Assembly: GCF_040493455.1 (NCBI RefSeq) | Contig: NZ_JANFDA010000006.1 | Coordinates: forward strand, 163,994 to 227,993 | Direction: 5' to 3' | Source: Microcosmobacter sp040493455 | GTDB taxonomy: Bacteria; Bacteroidota; Bacteroidia; Flavobacteriales; Flavobacteriaceae | Length of the DNA stretch: 64,000 bases | Part shown: one piece after another, positions 34,745 to 44,155 of the stretch | Position numbering within the stretch: position 1 is the stretch's first letter | Layout: each line of letters begins with the position of its first letter | Position numbers and translations under genes: made by a program | Notes under the pieces: generated by a model | The model's input: only the letters and a program-made list of their open reading frames with translations | Told to the model about the DNA's origin: nothing | The model's database searches: none

Positions 34745-37700
34745 ATGAAGCTTAAATATTCCCTTTTAACAGTTGCAAGTCTTGTGCTTATAAGTTCTTG
34801 TGCTACTTTCAAGCCTCAATACAAAGATTCTTCTGCACAAGTTGAATTCCCTGATAAGAACATTGCACATTCCTTCTACCTCATTGGTGATGCTGGTAAT
34901 TCTCCACTAGGAGATACTTCAAATGCCTTAGATATGTTTGCTTCCGAGCTAGATGGTGCTTCGGAAAATAGTACAGCAATTTTTCTTGGGGATAATATTT
35001 ATGAAAAAGGATTGCCAAAAAAATCTAGTCCCGACTATGAGTTGGCAAAGCATCGCATAAAAATTCAAACAGATGCTGCTGAGAATTTTAAGGGCAGAAC
35101 AGTATTTATCCCAGGAAATCACGATTGGTATTCTGGTATTGGTGGTCTTAAGGATCAGGAAAAGTTTGTAGAGGATGAATTGGGTAAGAATACGTTTTTA
35201 CCAGAGAACGGTTGCGCAATAGATAAGATTCATATTTCTGAAGACATAGAATTAATTATTATAGACAGTCATTGGTACGTCACCAACTGGAACAATCATC
35301 CTACCATAAATGATGATTGTGATATTAAAACAAGACAAGGCTTTTTAGACGAGTTCGATAGCCTTATTAAAAAAGCACGTGGTAAAACTACAATTGTGGC
35401 CATCCACCACCCAATGTATACCAATGGTTCACATGGTGGTCAGTTTACTTTTGCAGATCACATGAAACCGCTTCCTATTCTTGGGACTCTAAAAAATGTG
35501 ATTAGAAAAACGAGTGGTGTTGCTAACGTAGATCTTCAAAATTCGAGATACAATGAATTAAAAACACGCTTGGTAACATTGGCTCAAGCCAATAAAAAAG
35601 TGGTTTTTGTCTCTGGTCATGAGCATAACCTTCAATATTTAATAGAAGACAATCTACACCAAATTGTTAGTGGCTCTGGTTCCAAGGTTTCTGCAGTACG
35701 CAATGTTGGCAGCGGACAGTTTGGATATGGTACTCCTGGTTATGCCAAACTCGATGTCTTTGAAGATGGATCTTCGCATGTGACATTCTACTCAACTGAT
35801 GACCTAGAAATTGTTTTTGAAACGCAGGTTTTCCCTCCTAACGAACTCAAAACTAATGTCAATTATAACGATAATATGGCATCACATACATCTGCATCTA
35901 TTTATTCTGAAGAAGAAACAGATGTAGGAGGCTTTCACAAATTCCTTTGGGGTGATCGTTATCGAAAGTATTATAGCACAAAAGTTAAAGCTCCAAATGT
36001 AAAACTCGATACATTATTTGGAGGGTTGTCACCTGTTAGAAAAGGTGGTGGAAATCAGTCTAAATCGCTTCGGTTAGAAGACGAAAATGGCACACAGTAT
36101 GTGATGCGTGCTTTGAGAAAACAAGCATTACAATATTTGCAAGCGGTATTATTTAAAGACCAATATATCGAAGGCCAATTCGATGATACTGCTACGGAAG
36201 ATTTAATCCTTGATATTTTTACAGGTGCGCATCCTTATGCACCTTTCGTTGTTGGTGATCTTGCTGATGCAATAGGCGTATATCATACTAATCCTGTTTT
36301 GTACTATGTTCCGAAGCAAGAACACTTAGGTGCTTATAATGATGAATTTGGTGATGAGTTGTATATGATTGAAGAACATACTTCTGAAGGTCATAGTGAT
36401 AAAGCAAGTTTTGGTTATCAAGACAAGCTATTGAGCACTGACGATATGATGAAGAAGATTCATAAAGATGAAGACATTGTCATTGACGAAGCCTCATATA
36501 TCAAAGCCAGATTGTTTGATATGCTCATTGGCGATTGGGATAGACACCAAGACCAATGGCGCTGGATAGAGTTCAAAGAAGATGGTAAGAAGGTGTATCG
36601 CCCTATGCCTAGGGATCGTGACCAGGCGTTTTCTATTATGTCTGATGGGTTTTTACTTGGTGCTGCTGTGAAGTTAGTCCCAACAGCTCGATTGCTTAGA
36701 GAATATAGTGATGACTTAGAAGATGTAAAAGGGGTGAATTTTGAGCCATATCCTTTGGATATGGAATTAATTATGCAATCTGGAAAAGACATTTGGGATG
36801 CACAGGTTAAGCACATTCAGGATAACGTTACCGATGCTGTTATCGAAACTGCTTTTATGAATATTCCTGAGGAAGTTAGAGATGAAACGGTAGATGACAT
36901 TAAGCGCAAACTAAAAGCACGACGTGGAAACCTTCAGAAAATATCGGATCGTTATTATCAGCTTATTAATCAATATGCTGTTATCAAAGGCACTAATAAA
37001 GACGATTGGTTTGACATAGAGCGTATGCCTAATGGACAAACCAAAGTCACTGCATATCGAATCAAAAATGGAGAGAAAAAAGACAAGTTCCATGAACGCA
37101 CTTATACTTGCGATGACACTAAAGAGATATGGATTTATGCCTTAGACGATGATGATATGTTTTATGTGTTTGGTGAAGGTGATAGAGAAATCAAAGTCCG
37201 TTTAATTGGTGGACAAAACAATGACACTTACAATATAGAGAACGGCAAACGCATTACTTACTATGATTACAAATCCAAGAACAATACTGTAATTACTAAT
37301 AAAGGCAAACAAAAGTTTTCTGACAATTACAATACGAATGTCTACGACTATAGAAAATTAAAAAACAATACTGTACAGATTTTACCAAGTCTAGGAGCTA
37401 ATCCAGACGATGGTTTTAGAATCGGTGCTAATGCAGTATTTACTAACTATGGTTTTGAGCGCAATCCATTTAGTGCGCAACATCAAATTACTGCAGCATA
37501 CTATTTTGCAACTAGTGGTTTTGATTTTAATTATTATGGTGAGTTTGCCAATCTATTCCCGAACATAAACCTTGGTTTCGAAGCGCACTTTAATAGTCCA
37601 AACTATGCTGTAAATTTCTTTGGTTTTGGTAACGAAACTCCAAATCCTGAAGCTGATGAAGATGATGGTCTCGATGTTGATTTAGACTATAACCGTGTAA

Positions 37701-38422
37701 AAATAAGAACTCTTAGTGCCAAGCCTTCTTTGGTATGGAGAGGACAACAAGGTGGACAGTTTAAGCTTGGTGTGTTATACGAATCTAATGAGGTGGATAG
37801 AACTGCAGGGCGTTTCATAAGTATGCTTCCTTCTGACGATGCAGTATTTGACAAGCAAGATTTTTATGGTGCTGAAGCTGAGTATAATTTTGAGAATAGA
37901 GATAATGACGCCTTCCCTACTCTAGGAATGCATACTTCGTTGATAGTAGGCTACAAAAACAATGTAAGTACTGAGAAAGGGTTTGGGTACATCATCCCAC
38001 AATTAGGCTTTGATTATAAACTAGTGCCTAGTGGTCAGGTGGTTTTGGCAACAAATTTTAATGCACACATTAATCTAGGTAATGATTTTGAGTTCTATCA
38101 AGGTGCTACATTAGGTGCTAATAATGGTCTCAGAGGTTATCGTTTCCAGAGATTTACGGGGAAAAGTGCTTTTTCCCAATCCACAGATGTACGTTGGAGT
38201 TTTAGCAGTTTAAAAACAGGGTTACTTCCAATTCATATTGGTATTTATGGAGGTGTAGATTATGGACGTATTTGGATAGATAATGATAACTCTGATAAAT
38301 GGAATAACTCTTTTGGAGGAGGTTTCTTTGTCAACATGGCCAAAATGATGACCGCAAATGTTTCTGCATTCAATAGTGACGATGGTCTACGTCTGGCATT
38401 TAGATTAGGTTTTGGTTTCTAA
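34745..38422 (+). CDS. Lipoprotein fusing metallophosphoesterase, kinase-like region and Omp85-type barrel
   Basis: 1225 aa from ATG 34745, lipobox ISSC (Cys19). Residues about 45-350 are a calcineurin-like phosphoesterase: LIGDAGN, LGDNIYEKG, PGNHDWYSG, AIHHPMYTNG and SGHEHNLQ supply the metal ligands. Residues about 410-720 have a Gly-rich loop GGGNQSKSLRL (434-443), VMRALRK (453-459), GDWDRHQDQW (596-605) and PRDRDQAF (622-629), a pattern like the catalytic and metal loops of Fam20/HipA-type atypical kinases. Residues about 830-1225 look like an Omp85/BamA-type beta-barrel ending in aromatic FRLGFGF, with GLRGYRFQ matching the RGY/F barrel motif. The first and last calls are family-level; the kinase call is inference. 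It overlaps the channel gene by one base. Confidence 0.85.
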   Translation: MKLKYSLLTVASLVLISSCATFKPQYKDSSAQVEFPDKNIAHSFYLIGDAGNSPLGDTSNALDMFASELDGASENSTAIFLGDNIYEKGLPKKSSPDYELAKHRIKIQTDAAENFKGRTVFIPGNHDWYSGIGGLKDQEKFVEDELGKNTFLPENGCAIDKIHISEDIELIIIDSHWYVTNWNNHPTINDDCDIKTRQGFLDEFDSLIKKARGKTTIVAIHHPMYTNGSHGGQFTFADHMKPLPILGTLKNVIRKTSGVANVDLQNSRYNELKTRLVTLAQANKKVVFVSGHEHNLQYLIEDNLHQIVSGSGSKVSAVRNVGSGQFGYGTPGYAKLDVFEDGSSHVTFYSTDDLEIVFETQVFPPNELKTNVNYNDNMASHTSASIYSEEETDVGGFHKFLWGDRYRKYYSTKVKAPNVKLDTLFGGLSPVRKGGGNQSKSLRLEDENGTQYVMRALRKQALQYLQAVLFKDQYIEGQFDDTATEDLILDIFTGAHPYAPFVVGDLADAIGVYHTNPVLYYVPKQEHLGAYNDEFGDELYMIEEHTSEGHSDKASFGYQDKLLSTDDMMKKIHKDEDIVIDEASYIKARLFDMLIGDWDRHQDQWRWIEFKEDGKKVYRPMPRDRDQAFSIMSDGFLLGAAVKLVPTARLLREYSDDLEDVKGVNFEPYPLDMELIMQSGKDIWDAQVKHIQDNVTDAVIETAFMNIPEEVRDETVDDIKRKLKARRGNLQKISDRYYQLINQYAVIKGTNKDDWFDIERMPNGQTKVTAYRIKNGEKKDKFHERTYTCDDTKEIWIYALDDDDMFYVFGEGDREIKVRLIGGQNNDTYNIENGKRITYYDYKSKNNTVITNKGKQKFSDNYNTNVYDYRKLKNNTVQILPSLGANPDDGFRIGANAVFTNYGFERNPFSAQHQITAAYYFATSGFDFNYYGEFANLFPNINLGFEAHFNSPNYAVNFFGFGNETPNPEADEDDGLDVDLDYNRVKIRTLSAKPSLVWRGQQGGQFKLGVLYESNEVDRTAGRFISMLPSDDAVFDKQDFYGAEAEYNFENRDNDAFPTLGMHTSLIVGYKNNVSTEKGFGYIIPQLGFDYKLVPSGQVVLATNFNAHINLGNDFEFYQGATLGANNGLRGYRFQRFTGKSAFSQSTDVRWSFSSLKTGLLPIHIGIYGGVDYGRIWIDNDNSDKWNNSFGGGFFVNMAKMMTANVSAFNSDDGLRLAFRLGFGF

Positions 38423-39090
38423 TGAAAGAACTTTATAAACATCGCTTCGAGATTTTCTTTTGCACTCAGCTCTTTATACTGTTTGGGTCTTTGTTCTTTC
38501 CGAGTGTTTTTTTTGAAACCATACTTACTCCTGTTCTCTTTCTGGTTAATGCTGCTGCTGGCATTTTACTAATCTCCAAAAAGAAGAAACTGATGTGGTT
38601 TCTAATTATTTTGTTTACAATCTCTCTGATTGTTTTTGGAAGTGATATGATGACAAGAGAGTCTGGGTTTCAGGATAATTTCATTATACGACTTTCGGTC
38701 TATTTTGTCTTTTATATGATCGTAACCCATCAAATAATTTTACAAATATGGAACTCTAAAAAGGTTGACAATATTGTAATCATTGGCTTGATGTGTGGTT
38801 ATATTTCTTTAGGGTTTTTAGCCTTCTTCTTGTTCACAACTATGGAAATAATAGAACCCAATTCATTCAATGGCATTGTTATTCAAACTGAAGGAGCCAC
38901 CCAAGGTTTAGATTCCATAATGTATTATTCATATATCACATTAATGACCATTGGCTATGGTGATATTACTCCAGCTACACCTTTAGCTCAAAAAGCGGCT
39001 ATAATTACGGGCTTGGCAGGTCAATTTTATTTAGTTATTGTTACAGCAATTGTTGTAGGGAAGTACATAAAACATTCCTCTAAAGATTAG
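38422..39090 (+). CDS. Two-pore-type potassium channel family protein
   Basis: 222 aa integral membrane protein. Several hydrophobic helices precede a pore loop with selectivity filter TIGYGD (in YSYITLMTIGYGDITP), followed by an inner helix GLAGQFYLVIVTAIVVGKYI. No cytoplasmic RCK/TrkA domain is present. The start codon overlaps the stop of the large lipoprotein gene (TAATG), so the two are translationally coupled although no functional link is known. Confidence 0.88.
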   Translation: MKELYKHRFEIFFCTQLFILFGSLFFPSVFFETILTPVLFLVNAAAGILLISKKKKLMWFLIILFTISLIVFGSDMMTRESGFQDNFIIRLSVYFVFYMIVTHQIILQIWNSKKVDNIVIIGLMCGYISLGFLAFFLFTTMEIIEPNSFNGIVIQTEGATQGLDSIMYYSYITLMTIGYGDITPATPLAQKAAIITGLAGQFYLVIVTAIVVGKYIKHSSKD

Positions 39091-39153
39091 CTTCTTGGAT
39101 ATAATGATTCTTCAAAAACATTTCAGATTTCTTGTAAAAATCTGAAAAGGTGA

Positions 39154-39184
39154 TTGAAAGTATTTCATAAACGGATTACTTTTG
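39154..39184 (+). promoter_or_regulatory. Consensus promoter TTG-N20-TACTTTTG before the antiporter gene
   Basis: TTG at 39154-39156 and TACTTTTG at 39177-39184 match the Bacteroidota -33/-7 promoter at 20-bp spacing. The TTG is in frame with the antiporter and could be mistaken for its start; reading it as the -33 box supports ATG 39202. Confidence 0.65.
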
Positions 39185-39201
39185 TACATCAACAATACTC
39201 A

Positions 39202-40458
39202 ATGGATTATTATTTAATACTAACCGCCTTAGTTACACTTGCAGCTGTTTTTGGCTATATCAATGTTCGATTTCTAAAATTACCCAACACTATTGGGTTA
39301 ATGCTCATTACCATAGTATACACCTTAGCTGTTTTTGGCTTGAGTTATTTTGATGACACCTTACTTCAAACTGAAATAGAATTTATACGCCAAATTGATT
39401 TCAAAGATTTGCTCTTGGATCACATGCTTAGTTTCTTACTCTTTGCAGGTGCTATGCATACTAATTTCCAGCAATTAAAAGTGCAGCGTTGGCCTATACT
39501 TTTGTTCTCTACGCTTGGTGTTGTAGTGTCTACATTTTTGGTTGGAATCGCCATGTATTTTGTACTTGGACTTATTGGTCTTGAAACAAACTTTATTTAC
39601 TGCTTGCTCTTTGGTGCATTAATTTCTCCTACAGATCCTATTGCTGTTTTGGGCATCTTGAAAAAAGCTGGTGTACCCAAAAAACTAGAAACTAAAATTG
39701 TCGGTGAATCACTATTCAATGATGGTGTTGGTGTTGTTGTGTTCTTAACCATTTATCAAATTGCTTCTGGTAGTGGTTCTGTAGAAATCTCGGAAATAGC
39801 AAAACTGTTTGGTGTTGAAGTGATTGGTGGTATTGCATTTGGATTACTTTTAGGATGGCTTACCTATAGAATGCTGAAGTCTATTGATGATTTTGATATT
39901 GAAGTAATTATCACTTTAGCGATGGTAATGGGTGGTACTATTTTAGCTCAAAAACTTCATATTTCTGCACCTTTGGCTATGGTTACTGCTGGATTGGTTG
40001 TAGGTAATGATACCATAAGAAGTAATGCAATGTCTGATACTACCGAACTCTATGTCGATAAATTCTGGGAGCTTATTGATATTCTCCTCAATGCCATTCT
40101 TTTTGTACTGATTGGGATGGAAATGCTCGTGTTAGTTTACGACAAAAACTATTTCTTGGCTGGAGCTTTAGCAATTCCTATTGTATTGGCTTGTCGTTAT
40201 GTATCATTATTATTACCTGTAAACCTTTTCAAGAAAAAGCTAGATTTTGTTCCAAAAACGAATACTATAATGACTTGGGGAGGACTTCGAGGTGGTATCT
40301 CAATAGCGCTGGCATTAGGTTTATCTCAAGACATGAATAGAGACATGTTTTTGGTAATTACCTATGTGGTGGTGGTATTCTCTATACTGGTTCAAGGATT
40401 AACGATTGGTAATCTGGTAAAAAAGATTCAGGCTAAAAACAAATCAGCCTCATCATAA
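39202..40458 (+). CDS. Na+/H+ antiporter, CPA1 (NhaP-like) family
   Basis: 418 aa from ATG 39202, about 12 membrane helices, no signal peptide. Family motifs: FGALISPTDPIAVLGILK, the ion-binding GESLFNDGVGVVVF with Asn-Asp, and the conserved late segment TWGGLRGGISIALAL. It exchanges cytoplasmic sodium or potassium for protons in the inner membrane. It stands alone on its own promoter and converges with clpX. Confidence 0.94.
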   Translation: MDYYLILTALVTLAAVFGYINVRFLKLPNTIGLMLITIVYTLAVFGLSYFDDTLLQTEIEFIRQIDFKDLLLDHMLSFLLFAGAMHTNFQQLKVQRWPILLFSTLGVVVSTFLVGIAMYFVLGLIGLETNFIYCLLFGALISPTDPIAVLGILKKAGVPKKLETKIVGESLFNDGVGVVVFLTIYQIASGSGSVEISEIAKLFGVEVIGGIAFGLLLGWLTYRMLKSIDDFDIEVIITLAMVMGGTILAQKLHISAPLAMVTAGLVVGNDTIRSNAMSDTTELYVDKFWELIDILLNAILFVLIGMEMLVLVYDKNYFLAGALAIPIVLACRYVSLLLPVNLFKKKLDFVPKTNTIMTWGGLRGGISIALALGLSQDMNRDMFLVITYVVVVFSILVQGLTIGNLVKKIQAKNKSASS

Positions 40459-40480
40459 ATGACAAGGCTGATAAATATTT
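40443..40480. terminator. Candidate terminator between the antiporter and clpX
   Basis: ATCAGCCT (40443-40450) pairs with AGGCTGAT (40465-40472), an 8-bp stem with a 14-nt loop spanning the antiporter stop codon, then AAATATTTT. It is the only hairpin in the short convergent gap. Confidence 0.45.
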
Positions 40481-40497
40481 TAAAAGTCGTCTTCTAA

Positions 40498-41730
40498 TTA
40501 AGACACCGCTTTCAATTTCTTTAAAGTTGTTTTAGTAAGCTTATCTTGTGCATAGGCTTTGGTAACGTTGAGTTTTTTCTCATCGCTCGACGGCATTTCA
40601 AACATGGCATCCGTTAATATCGCTTCACACAATGAGCGTAGTCCTCTGGCTCCTAATTTGTATTCAATCGCTTTATCTACAATAAACTCTAAAGCACCAT
40701 CGGTAATAGCAAACTCTATATCGTCCATGGCAAAAAGCTTCTTGTATTGCTTTATGATAGCATTTTTAGGCTCTGTAAGAATCGCTCTTAGCGTATTGGC
40801 ATCTAAAGGATTCATGTGTGTTAATACAGGTAAACGTCCAATAATTTCAGGAATCAAACCAAAATCTTTTAAATCCTTTGGAATAATGTACTGTAATAAA
40901 TTATCATTGTCTACAACCTCATCTGCCTTGGAAGCACTATAACCAACGGCCTGCATGTTCAGACGTTTAGAAATAATACGCTCTATACCATCAAAGGCTC
41001 CTCCCGCAATGAACAGAATGTTTTCAGTATTAACTTCAATAAATTTCTGATCTGGATGCTTACGTCCTCCTTTTGGTGGTACATTTACTGTGGTACCTTC
41101 AAGCAATTTAAGTAATGCTTGCTGAACACCTTCACCAGAAACATCTCTAGTGATTGAAGGGTTGTCACTCTTGCGTGCAATCTTATCGATTTCATCAATA
41201 AAAACGATTCCTTTTTCAGCTTTTTCAAGGTTATAATCTGCAGCTTGTAGCAGTCTCGTTAGAATACTTTCTACATCTTCACCTACATAACCCGCTTCTG
41301 TAAGTACAGTGGCATCAACAATTGCCAAAGGCACATTGAGCATCCTTGCTACAGTTTTGGCCATTAATGTCTTCCCTGTACCAGTTTGCCCAACCATAAC
41401 AATATTGGATTTTTGAATCTCAATACTATCTTCGGATGGTGGTTGTAATAATCGCTTGTAGTGATTGTATACCGCGACAGACATAATCTTCTTGGTATAC
41501 TCCTGACCAATGATATATTCGTCTAGGAAAGCCTTTATTTGCTGAGGCTTTCTGAGCATCAGCTCAGCAGATAATTCGGAATTATCGCTTTGCTTAGATT
41601 CTTCTAAGACAATACCATGAGCTTGTTCTATACAACGGTCGCAGATATGTGCATCCAAACCTGCAATCAACAAATTGGTTTCAGGTTTTTTCCTTCCACA
41701 AAACGAACATTCTAACTCTTCTTTTGACAT
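40498..41730 (-). CDS. clpX: ATP-dependent Clp protease ATP-binding subunit ClpX
   Basis: 410 aa AAA+ unfoldase that delivers substrates to ClpP. The N-terminal zinc-binding domain has CSFCGRKK and CDRC. Walker A is GQTGTGKT, Walker B VFIDEIDK, with the pore loop region GYVGEDVE and sensor elements EIIGRLPVLT. The ClpP-contact loop is represented by the IGF-like segment near FGLIPEI. It follows clpP by 52 nt on the same strand, the usual operon order after tig. Confidence 0.97.
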   Translation of the reverse strand: MSKEELECSFCGRKKPETNLLIAGLDAHICDRCIEQAHGIVLEESKQSDNSELSAELMLRKPQQIKAFLDEYIIGQEYTKKIMSVAVYNHYKRLLQPPSEDSIEIQKSNIVMVGQTGTGKTLMAKTVARMLNVPLAIVDATVLTEAGYVGEDVESILTRLLQAADYNLEKAEKGIVFIDEIDKIARKSDNPSITRDVSGEGVQQALLKLLEGTTVNVPPKGGRKHPDQKFIEVNTENILFIAGGAFDGIERIISKRLNMQAVGYSASKADEVVDNDNLLQYIIPKDLKDFGLIPEIIGRLPVLTHMNPLDANTLRAILTEPKNAIIKQYKKLFAMDDIEFAITDGALEFIVDKAIEYKLGARGLRSLCEAILTDAMFEMPSSDEKKLNVTKAYAQDKLTKTTLKKLKAVS

Positions 41731-41782
41731 CTAAATTGTATTAAATACTCGCAAAAAGCGATCTTAATAGTTTACCAATATA

Positions 41783-42457
41783 TTAATTTCTAGACAAAAC
41801 CTCGTCAATCATACCATATTCAAGGGCTTGATCTGCCTTCATCCAGAAGTCTCTATCACTATCTTCATAGACTTTGTCGTAAGGTTTCCCTGAATGTTTA
41901 CTGATGATTTGGTATAATTCTTCTTTAAGCTTTAAAATCTCTCTGGCAGTAATTTCTATATCGCTGGCTTGCCCTTGTGCACCTCCAAGTGGTTGGTGGA
42001 TCATGACTCTAGAGTGTGGTAAAGCACTACGCTTTCCTTTTTCTCCTGCACAAAGCAATACCGCTCCCATTGATGCAGCCATTCCTGTACAAATGGTAGC
42101 AACATCTGGTTTGATAAACTGCATGGTGTCGTATATGCCTAATCCAGCATAAACACTTCCTCCTGGAGAGTTAACATAGATTTGAATATCTTTTGACGCA
42201 TCTGTACTTTCCAAAAACAACAACTGCGCCTGAATGATATTGGCTACCTGATCATTGATTGCTGTCCCCATAAAGATGATGCGATCCATCATTAAACGAG
42301 AAAACACATCGAAAATGGCAATATTCATTTGACGCTCTTCAATAATATTTGGTGTTAAGCCAACAGGATACATACTACTTATAATTTTGTTGTAATATGT
42401 ACTACTGATGCCTTGATCTTTTATCGCAAACTTTTCAAATTCTTTTCCGTAATCCAT
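41783..42457 (-). CDS. clpP: ATP-dependent Clp protease proteolytic subunit ClpP
   Basis: 224 aa serine peptidase. The catalytic triad is visible as Ser129 (GMAASMG), His154 (MIHQPLGG) and Asp203 (DRDFW), with spacing identical to E. coli ClpP. NSPGGSVYAGLGIYD forms the substrate strand region. About 30 extra N-terminal residues are likely a propeptide. It lies downstream of tig with an intervening hairpin and upstream of clpX. Confidence 0.97.
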   Translation of the reverse strand: MDYGKEFEKFAIKDQGISSTYYNKIISSMYPVGLTPNIIEERQMNIAIFDVFSRLMMDRIIFMGTAINDQVANIIQAQLLFLESTDASKDIQIYVNSPGGSVYAGLGIYDTMQFIKPDVATICTGMAASMGAVLLCAGEKGKRSALPHSRVMIHQPLGGAQGQASDIEITAREILKLKEELYQIISKHSGKPYDKVYEDSDRDFWMKADQALEYGMIDEVLSRN

Positions 42458-42483
42458 TAATCTTTTTATGTCTAATATTAATT

Positions 42484-42518
42484 AATAAAAAAAGCGTAAA
42501 ACCTTACAGTTTTACGCT
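42484..42518 (-). terminator. Intrinsic terminator of tig
   Basis: AGCGTAAAAC (42493-42502) pairs with GTTTTACGCT (42509-42518), a perfect 10-bp stem with a 6-nt loop. On the minus strand it is followed by a run of T (A-run at 42486-42492 on the plus strand). It lies between tig and clpP. Confidence 0.85.
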
Positions 42519-42546
42519 CTAAATATAAGGATTTATTCAATAACGA

Positions 42547-43869
42547 TTAACTGTAAAATTCTTTTACAAAATCGTCGTAAGTTATCTCTTTTACCTTAAG
42601 ATTTGCTTCCTCTTTGTATAGTTTTAACAACTTCTGACTCATCAATTGATCTGATAGTCTTTTTACTTCATCTTTATTAGATAAAATACGAGCAGCAATG
42701 TCTTCTAATTCTTTTTCTGAAGGGTCCATTTGACCAAATTGAGCCATCTGAGCCTTAATCATATCCATCGCATAAGCTTTTAAGTCTTCAAACTGCACTT
42801 GTAGCTTATACTCTTCAATAAGTTTTCCTTCTATCAACTGATAGCGCATGCTCTTTTCAGACTTTTCATATTCTTCTTTAGCTTGCTCTTCAGTCATTAC
42901 TTCTTCACCTGCTGTCTGCATCCACTTTGTTAAAAACTCAGCTGGAAGATCGAATTTTGTATTATCTACTAGATATTCAGTAACATCATTCAATAATTTC
43001 TGATCTCCTTGTTGTGCAAACTGTTTTTCAGAATCTGTTTTAATTCTCTCTTTAAGCTCAGTCACAGACGTTACATTTCCTTTGCCAAACAGCTTATCGA
43101 ATAATTCCTGATCTAAGTCAGCTAATTCTCTTGAGTTGATCTCATTCACTGTAAAAGTAACCTCAACATCCAAACCGTGAGCATCGTCATGAGATACCTT
43201 AAGGAAGGTCATTAAATCGTGATCGTCTTTAAATAACCCTTTGGTCTTTAATGTAATGATGTCATCTACTTTAGCACCTACAAACTTCTTTTCGTTTGCT
43301 TTTCCCTTTATCTTATCTAATGAAATTGTTGCAGGAGTATCTATCCCTTTTTCATCGTTGAAGAATACACCTGTAATCTCGCTATCTGATGTGACTTCGT
43401 CTTGAGAAACTAACTTACCATATTGCTTTTGAATATGCTCAACTTGGTTGTTGATCATTTTTTCGTCAGCGATAATGTTGTATTGCGTGATGGCTTTTTT
43501 TCCTTTTAGCTTTACTTCGAATGAAGGAGCTAATCCTAATTCGAATTCAAAAGTAAACTCATCAGCATCCCAATCTAAATCGTCTTGCGGCTTTGGTAAT
43601 GGATTACCTAACACGTCTAGCTTTTCTTCAACAAGATATTTACCTAATGCATCCTGAAGCAATTTATTAACTTCATCTACCAAAACAGCCTTACCGTATT
43701 GCTTTTTTACCATTCCCATTGGCACATGTCCTTTTCTAAAACCAGGAATGTTTGCAGACTTACGGTAATCGGATAAAATTTTCTCTACCTTATCGCTATA
43801 GTCAGCTTTTGCAATATCTACTTTAACTACTGCATTGAGTTCGTCGATGTTCTCTCTTGTAATATTCAT
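42547..43869 (-). CDS. tig: Trigger factor
   Basis: Ribosome-bound chaperone, 440 aa. The ribosome-binding signature is present as GFRKGHVP (in NIPGFRKGHVPMG), following an N-terminal MNITRENIDELNAVVKVDI. The middle peptidyl-prolyl isomerase region is weakly conserved, as in other Bacteroidota, and the C-terminal helical part is intact. Its own promoter lies at 43896-43927 and it ends at a strong terminator before clpP. Confidence 0.95.
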   Translation of the reverse strand: MNITRENIDELNAVVKVDIAKADYSDKVEKILSDYRKSANIPGFRKGHVPMGMVKKQYGKAVLVDEVNKLLQDALGKYLVEEKLDVLGNPLPKPQDDLDWDADEFTFEFELGLAPSFEVKLKGKKAITQYNIIADEKMINNQVEHIQKQYGKLVSQDEVTSDSEITGVFFNDEKGIDTPATISLDKIKGKANEKKFVGAKVDDIITLKTKGLFKDDHDLMTFLKVSHDDAHGLDVEVTFTVNEINSRELADLDQELFDKLFGKGNVTSVTELKERIKTDSEKQFAQQGDQKLLNDVTEYLVDNTKFDLPAEFLTKWMQTAGEEVMTEEQAKEEYEKSEKSMRYQLIEGKLIEEYKLQVQFEDLKAYAMDMIKAQMAQFGQMDPSEKELEDIAARILSNKDEVKRLSDQLMSQKLLKLYKEEANLKVKEITYDDFVKEFYS

Positions 43870-43895
43870 CTTTAAAACCTATAAAAATTGGGCTG

Positions 43896-43927
43896 CAAAA
43901 GTACAACTTTTTTAGTATAGAATCCAA
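43896..43927 (-). promoter_or_regulatory. Promoter of tig: TTG-N21-TACTTTTGC on the minus strand
   Basis: On the plus strand CAAAAGTA lies at 43896-43903 and CAA at 43925-43927, spacer 21. Read on the minus strand this is a full -33/-7 match about 26 nt upstream of the tig ATG. The remaining divergent gap up to 44038 holds no gene. Confidence 0.65.
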
Positions 43928-44038
43928 ACTTATTAGCTTTTACTAAAGCAATAAAAAGTAAAGATTTCTTCTAATTGTAAAATCTTCACAAATAAGAGCT
44001 ATCATTTTGGCTGTCAAGGCATTTAAAAAATAAAAAGT

Positions 44039-44069
44039 TTGCCACTTTTTCATTTTTTTTTAGTTTTGC
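44039..44069 (+). promoter_or_regulatory. Consensus promoter TTG-N19-TAGTTTTGC
   Basis: TTG at 44039-44041 and TAGTTTTG at 44061-44068 with trailing C form the best -33/-7 match in the window. It gives a leader of about 80 nt before ATG 44156. The in-frame TTG at 44039 is thus a promoter box rather than a start codon. Confidence 0.7.
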
Positions 44070-44155
44070 AAATTGTAATATTATTCTGGCATTTATTAGT
44101 TTATGATTTTATTTGTCAGGTATTTACAAAACCCAAATTCTATAATATTAATATA

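Noticed and set aside
40559..40942. Plus-strand 127-aa open frame
   Set aside because: Antisense to clpX, whose motifs are unambiguous; no recognisable protein.
43870..44038. Divergent gap before the T9SS cargo gene examined for an RNA gene
   Set aside because: AT-rich sequence with promoter boxes for both flanking genes only; no tRNA-like or stable multi-stem structure.
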